Source of the DNA: Candidatus Azobacteroides sp.
GTDB taxonomy: Bacteria; Bacteroidota; Bacteroidia; Bacteroidales; WRGA01
Reading direction: 5' to 3'
DNA length: 47,737 nucleotides
NCBI GenBank assembly: GCA_009787405.1
Contig: WRGA01000113.1
Coordinates: 1 to 47,737, forward strand
In this document: positions 37,231 to 44,534 of the stretch, piece by piece
Layout: every line of letters starts with the position of its first letter
How positions within the stretch are numbered: position 1 is the first letter of the stretch
Notes under the pieces: model-generated
Database searches by the model: none
Told to the model about the DNA's origin: nothing
Seen by the model: the letters and a program-made list of their open reading frames with translations, nothing else
Position numbers and translations under genes: made by a program

Positions 37231-37671
37231 GTGACGTTGTGTTTTTGCATCTATACGTTTAAAATAGGTACTGTCGGTTAAAATTTTTTAAATACAAAAA
37301 TAGATTACTGAATTTTAAAAATGGAATAATCGTATCAAGAACAAATCATTTGGCAAATGAAAAAAATAAGCAATTCCGACTTGATCACCGGCGAAAGCTG
37401 CCGGCACGTTTGGTTACCGGATTGTTGTAACTCCTTCGGGGTAAATATCTTACTTGTTTGCAAATTATTTCCTGTTAAATTATCTAATGTAAGTACTTTT
37501 AAAAGTGATGTGAAAAGGGTTACAATCGGCGGTGTCTGCGCGCAGAAACTTTTGTGCGAATTTGCAAGTGCATCGCCTGCCCGAATCTTTGTGATTCCCC
37601 GCAACTTCGTCAAGCGGGTAGTCTGCTATATACCACCCATGGACAGTGTGGCGAAAATCTGACAACCTTGT
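37231..37671. other. Gene-free region at the left edge of the accessory island
   Basis: No gene is convincing. Open frames on both strands (for example 37357-37662 plus and 37335-37613 minus) have no recognisable domain, promoter or start signal, and are probably chance or decayed DNA. The MITE-like element starts at 37672. Confidence 0.35.
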
Positions 37672-37802
37672 CGAGGCGGACATGTTGTCCGTCCTCTTTT
37701 TTACTTGAAAGGACTTGCAGTCCGCCAACAAAATTTCGATCCGTTTCCTATGTTCATGTGATTATACCTATTTTTATTATATCGGACAACACGTCCGCCT
37801 CG
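37672..37802 (+). repeat. MITE-like element, copy C (best preserved)
   Basis: 131 bp bounded by terminal inverted repeats CGAGGCGGACATGTTGTCCG (37672-37691) and CGGACAACACGTCCGCCTCG (37783-37802), which match at 19 of 20 positions. It also holds the inner near-palindrome GGACTTGCAGTCC. Inverted copy at 28519-28653, diverged copy at 351-509. No transposase is in the window. Confidence 0.85.
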
Positions 37803-37857
37803 GCAAAGTTAGAGGCAATGCGCGGACTGCGGACACTGAGGCGAAATTGATAAAGTT

Positions 37858-37892
37858 TATTTTTGCCGATTTCAAAAATAATATTATTTTTG
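37858..37892 (+). promoter_or_regulatory. Two -7 boxes before the HEPN gene
   Basis: TATTTTTG occurs twice, at 37858-37865 and 37885-37892; the second lies 32 bp ahead of the HEPN ATG at 37925. Both match TAnnTTTG. Confidence 0.5.
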
Positions 37893-37924
37893 CATTTGAG
37901 AGGCGTATAAAAGTAGCAGTATAT

Positions 37925-38311
37925 ATGAACGAAAAAGCAACATATTGGACAGAAATAGCCGATTACGATTTAGAAACAGCAAAAGCAATGCTTATATCAA
38001 AACGTTATTTGTACGTTGGATTTCTGTGTCATCAGACAATAGAGAAAATTATAAAAGCATATTACTGTTCGACAAGAGAAGATATTCCGCCTTATACTCA
38101 TAATTTGAAAAGTTTGGCAGAAAAATGTGAATTGCTGCCTCTTTTTTCCGAAGAACAACTTGATTTTATAGAAGAATTACTTCCTATGAATATTGAGGCG
38201 AGATATCCGACTCACAAGGAGAAAATGCTCAAAATACTCACACCTCAAAAATGCGGGGAAATCATCAAACAAACAGAAACGTTATGTCAATGGATAAAAC
38301 AACAGCTTTAG
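37925..38311 (+). CDS. HEPN domain protein (HEPN/MNT pair)
   Basis: 128 residues from the ATG at 37925; frames extending upstream run through the promoter and the MITE-like repeat. It has the HEPN helical signature YWTEIADYDLETAKAMLISKRYLYVGFLCHQTIEKIIKAYY, HNLKSLAEKC and NIEARYP (COG2250 type). HEPN proteins paired with minimal nucleotidyltransferases form toxin-antitoxin modules in which HEPN may be an RNase. The classic Rx4-6H motif is not clear here (only RYPTH), so activity is uncertain. The 3' end overlaps the MNT gene by 22-28 bp. Confidence 0.88.
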   Translation: MNEKATYWTEIADYDLETAKAMLISKRYLYVGFLCHQTIEKIIKAYYCSTREDIPPYTHNLKSLAEKCELLPLFSEEQLDFIEELLPMNIEARYPTHKEKMLKILTPQKCGEIIKQTETLCQWIKQQL

Positions 38312-38589
38312 AACACGCTAAGCGTTATGCAGGAATTGTTTGTAAGGAAGTTTCACCTTGCAAAGTTTTTTTGTTCGGCTCATTGATAAACGGTAATTTC
38401 AATGAAAACAGCGATATTGATATTGCCGTAGTCAAGGATTTTTCAGATGATAACTATTGGGAATTAATAAAAACTCTTAACCGCCTTACACGCAACATAG
38501 ATAACCGTATCGAACCTATTTTACTACAACCGGAGGACAATCAAAGCGGATTTTTATATTCTGTTTTGAAATCGGGAGTAGAGTTGTAA
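38290..38589 (+). CDS. Minimal nucleotidyltransferase (MNT) partner of HEPN
   Basis: 99 residues from the ATG at 38290; an ATG at 38284 is also possible. The nucleotidyltransferase motif is VFLFGSLINGNFNENSDIDIAVV (GSx9-10DxD type), with the catalytic Asp pair in SDIDIAV. In characterised MntA-HepT systems the MNT adenylylates the HEPN toxin and neutralises it. The gene overlaps the HEPN gene, implying co-translation. The pair lies in an island with repeats and a frameshifted gene, as expected for a mobile toxin-antitoxin locus. Confidence 0.88.
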   Translation: MDKTTALEHAKRYAGIVCKEVSPCKVFLFGSLINGNFNENSDIDIAVVKDFSDDNYWELIKTLNRLTRNIDNRIEPILLQPEDNQSGFLYSVLKSGVEL

Positions 38590-38840
38590 TTTGGAGTAGA
38601 TACGACAAATACAAACAAAAAAATACACAAAAATGCACTGCCTCTATCGAGCAGTTTTATGAAAGCGGGGCATTATCTCGTCCGACCGGCAGTGCAAATA
38701 TCAAGCTTTAGCTCTCGTCCAAATTTTGTGAACCCCCGCCTTCATAAAGCCGCCTAACGTTGTCTGTAAGCGGGTGACTGCATGGTGGACAAAGATGCAA
38801 AAAGTAAAAATTTCTTATTCTTTATCTCTTTTCAAAATAC
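38590..38840. other. Structured intergenic DNA with interleaved inverted repeats
   Basis: No gene. TGCACTGCC (38634-38642) pairs with GGCAGTGCA (38688-38696), and TTTATGAAAGCGGGG (38656-38670) pairs with CCCCGCCTTCATAAA (38734-38748, one mismatch). The two pairings interleave, so RNA or single-stranded DNA would form a pseudoknot or choose between them. Purpose unknown; remnant of a mobile element or a structured RNA are options. Confidence 0.6.
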
Positions 38841-38881
38841 TTATTGACGAAAAAACAATATTTTATAATTTTCGTCAATAA
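38841..38881 (+). promoter_or_regulatory. 13-bp perfect inverted repeat ahead of the ATPase gene
   Basis: TTATTGACGAAAA (38841-38853) and TTTTCGTCAATAA (38869-38881) are exact reverse complements with a 15-bp AT-rich spacer. It ends 30 bp before the ATG at 38911; a near -7 box CATCTTTG lies at 38886-38893. The geometry suits a binding site for a dimeric regulator. Confidence 0.6.
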
Positions 38882-38910
38882 ATTGCATCTTTGTGGAAAA
38901 TATCATTTTT

Positions 38911-40115
38911 ATGATAGCAAGGGAAATACATCTGAAAAGACTGCGTGTGCTTAAAGACCAAGATTTGATAAAGGTAATTACAGGCGTGCGTCGTTGCGGA
39001 AAATCTACGCTTTTGGAAGCATTTCGCAATGAATTATTGGAATCCGGAGTGCATGTAGACAACATTGTTTTCTTCAATTTTGAGGAACGCGAAAACATAA
39101 AATTCAACGATTGGACTGTGCTTTATGACGAAATTTTATCGAAAATAAAGCCCAATCAGAAAAATTATGTTTTTTTGGACGAGATACAGTTAATTGCTGA
39201 TTTTGAGAGACTTGTCGATAGTTTGTTTGTCAAGAAAAATATAGACCTTTACATTACAGGCTCTGACGCTTATTTGCTGTCGAGTGAATCGGCTACTTTG
39301 CTGACAGGTCGTTATATTGTGATCAATTTGCACCCGTTTTCTTTTGCCGAATATACGCTCGCTTTTGCCGAAGAAAGGAATACCGACCGCCTTTTTCGGC
39401 AATTTCTCAATAATTCTTCGTTTCCCGAAGCCGTTAATCTTTCAAAAACAGCGCCTGAACTTGTGAATGATTATTCGCAATCCATTTACGATACAGTTAT
39501 AGAAAAAGATATAATAAAACGGCATAAACTGCGTAAATTCGATAATTTACAGCGAATTATTGAATTTTTGTTCGATTCTGTCGGCTCTTTGGTTTCGCCC
39601 ACTAATATTGCTGGACAACTGAATAAAAATTCTGACAAGAAAATCTCACACAATACCATTATTAAGTTAATCGATTATCTTACAGAAGCATATATTTTGT
39701 ACGTGGTTCCTCGATACGACATTAAAGGTAAAGAATTGTTATTAACCAACGAAAAATATTATGTGGTTGATTTAGGGTTGAAAAATATTACTCAAACCGA
39801 CAAATAGATGCTGATTTAGGACATAAATTGGAAAATATAGTTTACTTAGAACTTTTGCGGAGAGGAGGAAGGGTTTTTGTCGGCAAAAACAATGATAAAG
39901 AAGTTGATTTTATGGTACAAAAGTCCGGCAATGAACGAGAATATTATCAGGTTGCTTATACCGTTAATGACGAAAAAACGTTTGAACGAGAAATTTCGTC
40001 ACTTAGAAGCATAAGAGACAATTACCCGAAATATCTTTTGACACTTGACTACGACAATGTCGTTATTGAAGGAATACAAAAGAAAAATGTCATTGATTGG
40101 TTGTTGGAAAAATAA
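38911..40115 (+). pseudogene. ATPase with DUF4143, broken by one frameshift
   Basis: The first part (38911-39807; GTG at 38893 also possible) has the AAA+ Walker A GVRRCGKSTLLEAF, Walker B NYVFLDEIQ and the DUF4143-region DYSQSIYDTVIEKDIIKRHKLRK. It stops after DLGLKN. The expected continuation is in another frame, giving KYYSNRQIDADLGHKLENIVYLELLRRGG and continuing to 40115. A run of five A at 39781-39785 is one base short: six A would restore a single protein of about 401 residues, normal for the family. Such ATPases are often toxin-antitoxin-like or of unknown role. Pseudogene, phase variation or a sequencing error all fit. Confidence 0.85.
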
Positions 40116-40160
40116 AAGGTAAAAAGTAAAAACATTCTTCAGCCTTTTACTTTTTACCTT
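40116..40160 (+). terminator. Bidirectional terminator between the ATPase gene and the OmpA-like gene
   Basis: AAGGTAAAAAGTAAAA (40116-40131) and TTTTACTTTTTACCTT (40145-40160) are exact reverse complements with a 13-bp loop. It lies between two convergent genes, with T-runs on both strands. Confidence 0.75.
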
Positions 40161-40174
40161 AAATTTTTAATCCT

Positions 40175-40864
40175 TTAATTTCCTTGTTGAGCGTCGTTGA
40201 TCATTTGCTCGTTGGCGGTGATGTAGATTTCAACACGGCGGTTTTGAGCACGACCTGCGGAAGTCCCGTTGTCGCCAACCGGTTGATCGTAAGCCATCCC
40301 TTGAGTAGTCATACGGGAACTTGCCACTCCGTTACCGATCAGATAATCGGCCACAGCCTGCGCTCTTTGTTGAGACAATTTTACGTTTACATCCCGGGTT
40401 CCGGTATTATCGGTATGTCCGTAAATCGTAACGTCGGTGTTCGGATTATTTCTCAAAGAGGAGGCAAATTGAGACAATGCATTTTTGGAAGATGCGCTCA
40501 AATCACTTTTACCGGTTTGAAACAAAATACCGTCGGCAAACGTAACTTTAATGGCTTGCAAGTTATTTTTGTCGGTAACTTGTTCCACTTGAGCGCCTTG
40601 AATTTGTTCCAATTCTTTTTGTTGTTTATCCATTTTGTTCCCGATGATTGCACCGGCGCCTGCTCCTACAGCCGTTCCGATAGCTGCACCGATGATAGCG
40701 CCTTGCCCTTTGCCGAAAATAGCGCCGAGACCGGCACCGATAGCCGCGCCCCCGCCGCCGCCGATAGCCGCGCCTTTTCCTGTATTACTCATCGAGCCGC
40801 AACCCGAAGCAAGAAGGAGGACAGCACATAACGATAATGTCGTAAATAATTTAAGTTTTCTCAT
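40175..40864 (-). CDS. OmpA-family lipoprotein with glycine-zipper segment
   Basis: 229 residues. Lipoprotein signal with lipobox LLASGC (Cys at about residue 22). A glycine-zipper region (about residues 28-75: GKGAAIGGGGGAAIGAGLGA... and AAIGTAVGAGAGAIIGN) precedes a C-terminal OmpA peptidoglycan-binding domain (TVYGHTDNTG-like DVTIYGHTDNTGTRDVNVKLSQQRAQAVADYL, GMAYDQPVGDNGTSAGRAQNRRVEIYI). It likely anchors the outer membrane to peptidoglycan. It is convergent with the ATPase pseudogene. Confidence 0.93.
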   Translation of the reverse strand: MRKLKLFTTLSLCAVLLLASGCGSMSNTGKGAAIGGGGGAAIGAGLGAIFGKGQGAIIGAAIGTAVGAGAGAIIGNKMDKQQKELEQIQGAQVEQVTDKNNLQAIKVTFADGILFQTGKSDLSASSKNALSQFASSLRNNPNTDVTIYGHTDNTGTRDVNVKLSQQRAQAVADYLIGNGVASSRMTTQGMAYDQPVGDNGTSAGRAQNRRVEIYITANEQMINDAQQGN

Positions 40865-40911
40865 AATTAAAAAGTATTATTTAGTTTGATGAAAAAAAAG
40901 TATATTTATTT

Positions 40912-41229
40912 CTATAACCCTATTGAATCACAATAATTCAATTCGCCTATTACAATTAATTCCACCTCGCTGATGCTCAGATGATTGAATTTTAATTGTT
41001 CACGCTTTTGAAAAATGTAATTCACCAATTCTTCCACATCAATTTCAATCTCCTCATTGTCATCGCCTTCCAAGATTCCTGTCTCGTCATAGAAGTCGTA
41101 TATCAGATCAATGATAGTGTAGATATGTTCGTTGTCGACGTTTTTTTGCAGTTCCTCCGGAAGAGAATTTCTGATATATTTGGCTGCTCCAATTTCGTCA
41201 TATTCCAACCATTCGTCTTGATTTTGCAT
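40912..41229 (-). CDS. Small acidic conserved-type protein, function unknown
   Basis: 105 residues, strongly acidic (blocks such as EGDDNEEIEIDVEELVNYI), predicted helical and soluble, without signal peptide or membrane segment. I do not recognise a domain. The clean start, length and spacing from the OmpA-like gene on the same strand support a real gene. It may be co-transcribed with that gene (gap 47 bp). Confidence 0.65.
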   Translation of the reverse strand: MQNQDEWLEYDEIGAAKYIRNSLPEELQKNVDNEHIYTIIDLIYDFYDETGILEGDDNEEIEIDVEELVNYIFQKREQLKFNHLSISEVELIVIGELNYCDSIGL

Positions 41230-41409
41230 CGCCGGGATTTTTTGTAAAAATACAACAATATGTTAATATTATTCGAATGTTAGACGAATAAATTTCCGAA
41301 AAGTTTTGAAAAATATGCAATTCATAAGATTCTTTAAGGATTTCACCTTTGGCATAATCCGCCTCTGACAGCCATGAAAATGCACGAAGCGGATAGCTTA
41401 TAAAACTGT

Positions 41410-43650
41410 TTAAAGGATGATTTTTTCCCTTAACAACGTATCGCTGTTCCGGTTTTGCAGCAGCAGGATATATACCCCTTTAGGCAGATGATTTAAATAA
41501 AAGGAATAATCGACTCCCGAAAAACCGAATGTTTGAACAAGTTTTCCCGATAAGGAAAAGACACTGATTTTGGCATTATCGATAAAAGATTTGTTTATTA
41601 TATGAAAGAAATTACTTTCGTCTTTGTAAACCCAAGCTGTATTTTCACGCATTCCCGGTTTGTCGACGGAAGTATCGGTTCGATACCGCAAAACGGGATT
41701 AATCCATAAAGAAGTATTCACCGGGCAGTTGCTGTGAGACGATACAGGAGCCCATACCTCATTCAGTTTGTAATACGCCGTGTTTTCCCGGTCGCTTTGC
41801 GTAACGGCGCTGTACACATAAAACGGATTTGGAGCGACGGAATAATCCAATTGATATGATACAAAAAACGTTTTGTCAACCGATATCGGATTGTCGAACC
41901 GCAAATAACTTTCTTCGTTTCTGTTGAAAGGCTTATTCTTCGGAATGAATACACTCTCGTCGTTTCCCCCGGCATAATCTTGGTATTGAGGAACGAAAGC
42001 TTTTGTTGCGATGACCGTTTGAGGTTGATCCGTTCCGCTGTATACATTGACGATGATTTTCTTGTCTGAACTTGGAGATGACAGTACGGGAGTAACCAAA
42101 CTCACACCGTATAACTCCGCCGGTTGCGGCAGGGTAAATTTTTCGGCATACTCATCGGTTTGAAGAGAATTATATCCGAATAAATAACCCGTTTCAGGGT
42201 TCGCAAGCTGATAATTGGTGAATGATTCATTCCGCTCCATGTTTGAAATCCTCAAACAAGAATCATTTTGGTAAGGATTAAGCCCGTCTAACGAAGTGGC
42301 GCCCGAATCAATCGGATCCAACCAATATTTTAATTGTTTGTCGGCGTCGGGGTAATACGTCCAGGCCTTTTTCAGCGTCCAATAATAATCTCTGATCGGA
42401 GATTTGCAAGTAGAATTTCCGCCGGTAAGCGCACCGATAACCCGCAATTGTCCGTCGAAAAGAGGAGAACCGGAAGAACCGCCTTCGGTGGTACCGCTGT
42501 CCCAAGCAGAGATAAACCACAATTCTTTGAAAGAAATGCCTCCGATGTTATAATCGGTAAAGGTGCTGATGCTTCCGTCGAATTGAGCCACTTTTTTTAC
42601 GCCACTGTTCGGCTGATGAATACCGATATAAGGAGAAAGCGGAGTGGGAGTGAGGTCCCAACCGGCATAATAAGGTCTGAAATCGCACGGAGGAATCTGA
42701 TCCAATTGCAACAATGCCAAATCAAGCTCTTTGTCGGAAGCTTTAAGCTCCGGCGAAACCATAGACATTTCTTCCGTTCCGCGAATGTCCGAATTGCACG
42801 CCGGCGATTGATAGTTAAAGAAAACCACGGTGGTGGAAGCGATTTTTTCCCGTGTTTTTTTACTGTCTTCCAAACAATGGCATGATGTAAGAAGATAAGG
42901 CGTTCCGTCTTGGGCGGTGTTGTTAATCATGCTTCCGGAACACATCATCATGCCGTTCAAAATAAGCAGGCAGACACTCTGCGCCTGGTTGTCCAAATCG
43001 GTACGGCAGATCGGATCTTGATGGCAGGTATTCGAACTTGACGGATTACCGGGTCCGGTTTTCAGAATGTCGGTATAATCGTGATTCACTTCCGAAATTC
43101 TCAACACTCCCGGAAAAGCAACATCGGCAGGTTCCTGATATTCAACGATCAGTTCGTCTCCCGGAACGGGCGATACCGGCAGAACGCCGGATTCCGAATT
43201 GTTTTTTTCGGTGAAAGCGCCCAGTATTTTGGTTTGATCGGGATTGTACAAAAAAACGCCGGCTCCTTCGGGCAGAAAAAACTCCGAAAACAGGATGTTC
43301 AGCGAATATGCCCCTTCAGAACGGATACCGACTCTCCACACTTTGGTTCCGTCGGCGGTTGTAAAACGAATGCCGGAATTTTCGGGCGTAAGATCTGTTT
43401 CGAATTTCTTGGCAAACCGCACGGCGCGTAATTCTCCGGATGCTTGGTCGATGCTGTCTTCTTTCAGCATTTGTACGATGTCGAAAGACGGCATATTCAC
43501 ATACAATCCGTTATCGTCCGAGCCGGAAGACCTCAATATATTCCGGGAGAAAGGAAGCGGTTTGCCTCCGTAACTCAATTGTGCCCGTACAGAGATACCG
43601 GTTGAAATAGTAAAAAAAGATAGGATAAAAAATAGCAGTCTGATTTTCAT
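41410..43650 (-). CDS. Secreted trypsin-like serine protease with T9SS sorting domain
   Basis: 746 residues from the ATG at 43650 (an ATG two codons earlier, at 43656, is possible). Signal peptide MKIRLLFFILSFFTISTGISVRAQ. A protease domain of S1 type follows, with His260 (LTSCHCLED), Asp312 (ELDLALLQLD) and Ser395 (GGSSGSPLF) numbered from 43656; the several Cys around it resemble lysyl-endopeptidase-like enzymes. A second beta domain follows (about 470-640), and the last ~70 residues form a T9SS type A sorting domain (ISVFSLSGKLVQTF...LPKGVYILLLQN...REKIIL). It is a likely cargo of the T9SS encoded elsewhere in this window, exported to the surface or medium. Confidence 0.88.
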   Translation of the reverse strand: MKIRLLFFILSFFTISTGISVRAQLSYGGKPLPFSRNILRSSGSDDNGLYVNMPSFDIVQMLKEDSIDQASGELRAVRFAKKFETDLTPENSGIRFTTADGTKVWRVGIRSEGAYSLNILFSEFFLPEGAGVFLYNPDQTKILGAFTEKNNSESGVLPVSPVPGDELIVEYQEPADVAFPGVLRISEVNHDYTDILKTGPGNPSSSNTCHQDPICRTDLDNQAQSVCLLILNGMMMCSGSMINNTAQDGTPYLLTSCHCLEDSKKTREKIASTTVVFFNYQSPACNSDIRGTEEMSMVSPELKASDKELDLALLQLDQIPPCDFRPYYAGWDLTPTPLSPYIGIHQPNSGVKKVAQFDGSISTFTDYNIGGISFKELWFISAWDSGTTEGGSSGSPLFDGQLRVIGALTGGNSTCKSPIRDYYWTLKKAWTYYPDADKQLKYWLDPIDSGATSLDGLNPYQNDSCLRISNMERNESFTNYQLANPETGYLFGYNSLQTDEYAEKFTLPQPAELYGVSLVTPVLSSPSSDKKIIVNVYSGTDQPQTVIATKAFVPQYQDYAGGNDESVFIPKNKPFNRNEESYLRFDNPISVDKTFFVSYQLDYSVAPNPFYVYSAVTQSDRENTAYYKLNEVWAPVSSHSNCPVNTSLWINPVLRYRTDTSVDKPGMRENTAWVYKDESNFFHIINKSFIDNAKISVFSLSGKLVQTFGFSGVDYSFYLNHLPKGVYILLLQNRNSDTLLREKIIL

Positions 43651-43731
43651 ATACATATATTATTGCAAAACAAGGACGTTTACCTCCGGCGATATTCTTG
43701 CCCGGAGTAAGCCGATTCCCGACGTTGCGCA

Positions 43732-43739
43732 CAAAAGTA
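43732..43739 (-). promoter_or_regulatory. -7 box for the T9SS-sorted protease gene
   Basis: The minus strand reads TACTTTTG, fitting TAnnTTTG, about 80 bp ahead of the start at 43650. Confidence 0.45.
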
Positions 43740-43901
43740 ATCATTTATCCGGTAAACAGTCTAAATCATAGGCGTTTATTAAATCTTTTTATCAAAGGAA
43801 GGGGATTCGGATAATAAATTTTAAGAAAATACCGGCTGTTTTTACCGATTGTCCGGCAAGAAAAATGCATCATTATATTTGGAAAATTGCGTAAAAAGCA
43901 C

Positions 43902-43909
43902 TATCATTG
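43902..43909 (+). promoter_or_regulatory. Possible -7 box for tRNA-Met
   Basis: TATCATTG is one base from TAnnTTTG. It is followed by GCACCCG, the same string that follows the -7 box of the opposite tRNA-fMet gene, which suggests a shared tRNA promoter layout. Confidence 0.4.
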
Positions 43910-43937
43910 CACCCGCTTTCAAAAAAAAGAAAGTACC

Positions 43938-44011
43938 GGTCCCATAGCTCAGTCGGTCAGAGCATCTGACTCATAATCAGGGGGTCCTTGGTTCAAGCCC
44001 AAGTGGGACCA
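43938..44011 (+). tRNA. tRNA-Met (CAT), elongator type
   Basis: The 74-nt sequence folds as a cloverleaf: acceptor GGTCCCA/TGGGACC, D stem GCTC/GAGC, anticodon arm TCTGA-CTCATAA-TCAGG with anticodon CAT at 43972-43974, and T arm CTTGG-TTCAAGC-CCAAG. The paired first base excludes initiator type. Ile2 (lysidine-modified CAT) cannot be ruled out by eye. CCA is not fully encoded. Confidence 0.93.
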
Positions 44012-44025
44012 CCGGTTACAAAAAC

Positions 44026-44062
44026 AATCGCTTGTATATCTATAAGATAGCAGGCGATTTTG
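44026..44062 (+). terminator. Hairpin after tRNA-Met, possible terminator
   Basis: AATCGCTTG (44026-44034) pairs with CAGGCGATT (44051-44059) with one G-T pair and an inner TATCT/AGATA; a short T stretch follows. Confidence 0.5.
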
Positions 44063-44106
44063 CTTTCATGGGAATACATTTCGTAATAAGTATGTTGAAA
44101 AAAATC

Positions 44107-44210
44107 GTTTATATTTTAAACGCCAAGTCGCAAAGTCGGAAAGACGCAAAGTTTAAATTCTTTGTGACTTTGTGTCTTTGCATTTTCGCGTTTAAAATAG
44201 TATAAATTAA
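44107..44210 (+). repeat. Dispersed ~100-bp palindromic repeat, copy 3
   Basis: It runs GTTTATATTTTAAACGCC...AAGTCGCAAAGTCGGAAAGACGCAAAG...CTTTGTGACTTTGTGTCTTTGC...TTCGCGTTTAAAATAGTATAAATTA, the same as the elements at 13275-13379 and 34834-34931. Confidence 0.75.
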
Positions 44211-44269
44211 ATTCTCCCGGGTACTTATGTTTTGCGGGAGAGTCGAAACTTTGTTAAGCATCCTGTTTC

Positions 44270-44309
44270 AAACACAAAAGAGCCGCTTTTCAGCGACTCT
44301 TTTGTGTTT
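44270..44309 (-). terminator. Strong terminator for tRNA-fMet, bidirectional
   Basis: AAACACAAAAGAG(C)CGCT pairs with AGCG(A)CTCTTTTGTGTTT with only one internal mismatch and a 4-nt loop; both strands end in T-rich tails. It starts 1-2 bp beyond the tRNA 3' end on the minus strand. Confidence 0.85.
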
Positions 44310-44310
44310 G

Positions 44311-44383
<73 letters not shown>

Positions 44384-44393
44384 ATTTCGGGTG

Positions 44394-44401
44394 CAAAGAT
44401 A
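44394..44401 (-). promoter_or_regulatory. -7 box for tRNA-fMet
   Basis: The minus strand reads TATCTTTG, a perfect TAnnTTTG, about 10 bp upstream of the tRNA 5' end. Confidence 0.65.
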
Positions 44402-44476
44402 TTACATTTTTCCAAATCTGCAAGGTCTTTTCCTTTTTTCTTTAAAAAAGCAGGTTAAAAATAAAGTGAAATGTAA

Positions 44477-44520
44477 AAAAAGGATAAGGAACAGGAGTAA
44501 TCCCGCTTCTTATCCTTTTT
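44477..44520 (-). terminator. Terminator of the korAB transcript
   Basis: AAAAAGGATAAG (44477-44488) and CTTATCCTTTTT (44509-44520) are exact complements with a 20-nt loop, 15 bp beyond the korB stop on the minus strand, with T-runs on both strands. Confidence 0.8.
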
Positions 44521-44534
44521 ATCCTGTTTTATTC

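Noticed and set aside
37357-37662. 101-codon open frame in the gap after ald
   Set aside because: No recognisable domain, promoter or ribosome-binding signal, and the opposite strand is equally open, so chance is as likely.
38751-38760. GCCTAACG string resembling half of an integron attC site
   Set aside because: The matching GTTRRRY half and the internal attC stem are not found at a suitable distance, and no integron integrase or cassette array is visible.
39775-39795. Programmed -1 frameshift in the ATPase gene
   Set aside because: The sequence G-AAA-AAT does not form a proper slippery heptamer and no downstream stimulatory structure is evident; a missing A in the homopolymer is simpler.
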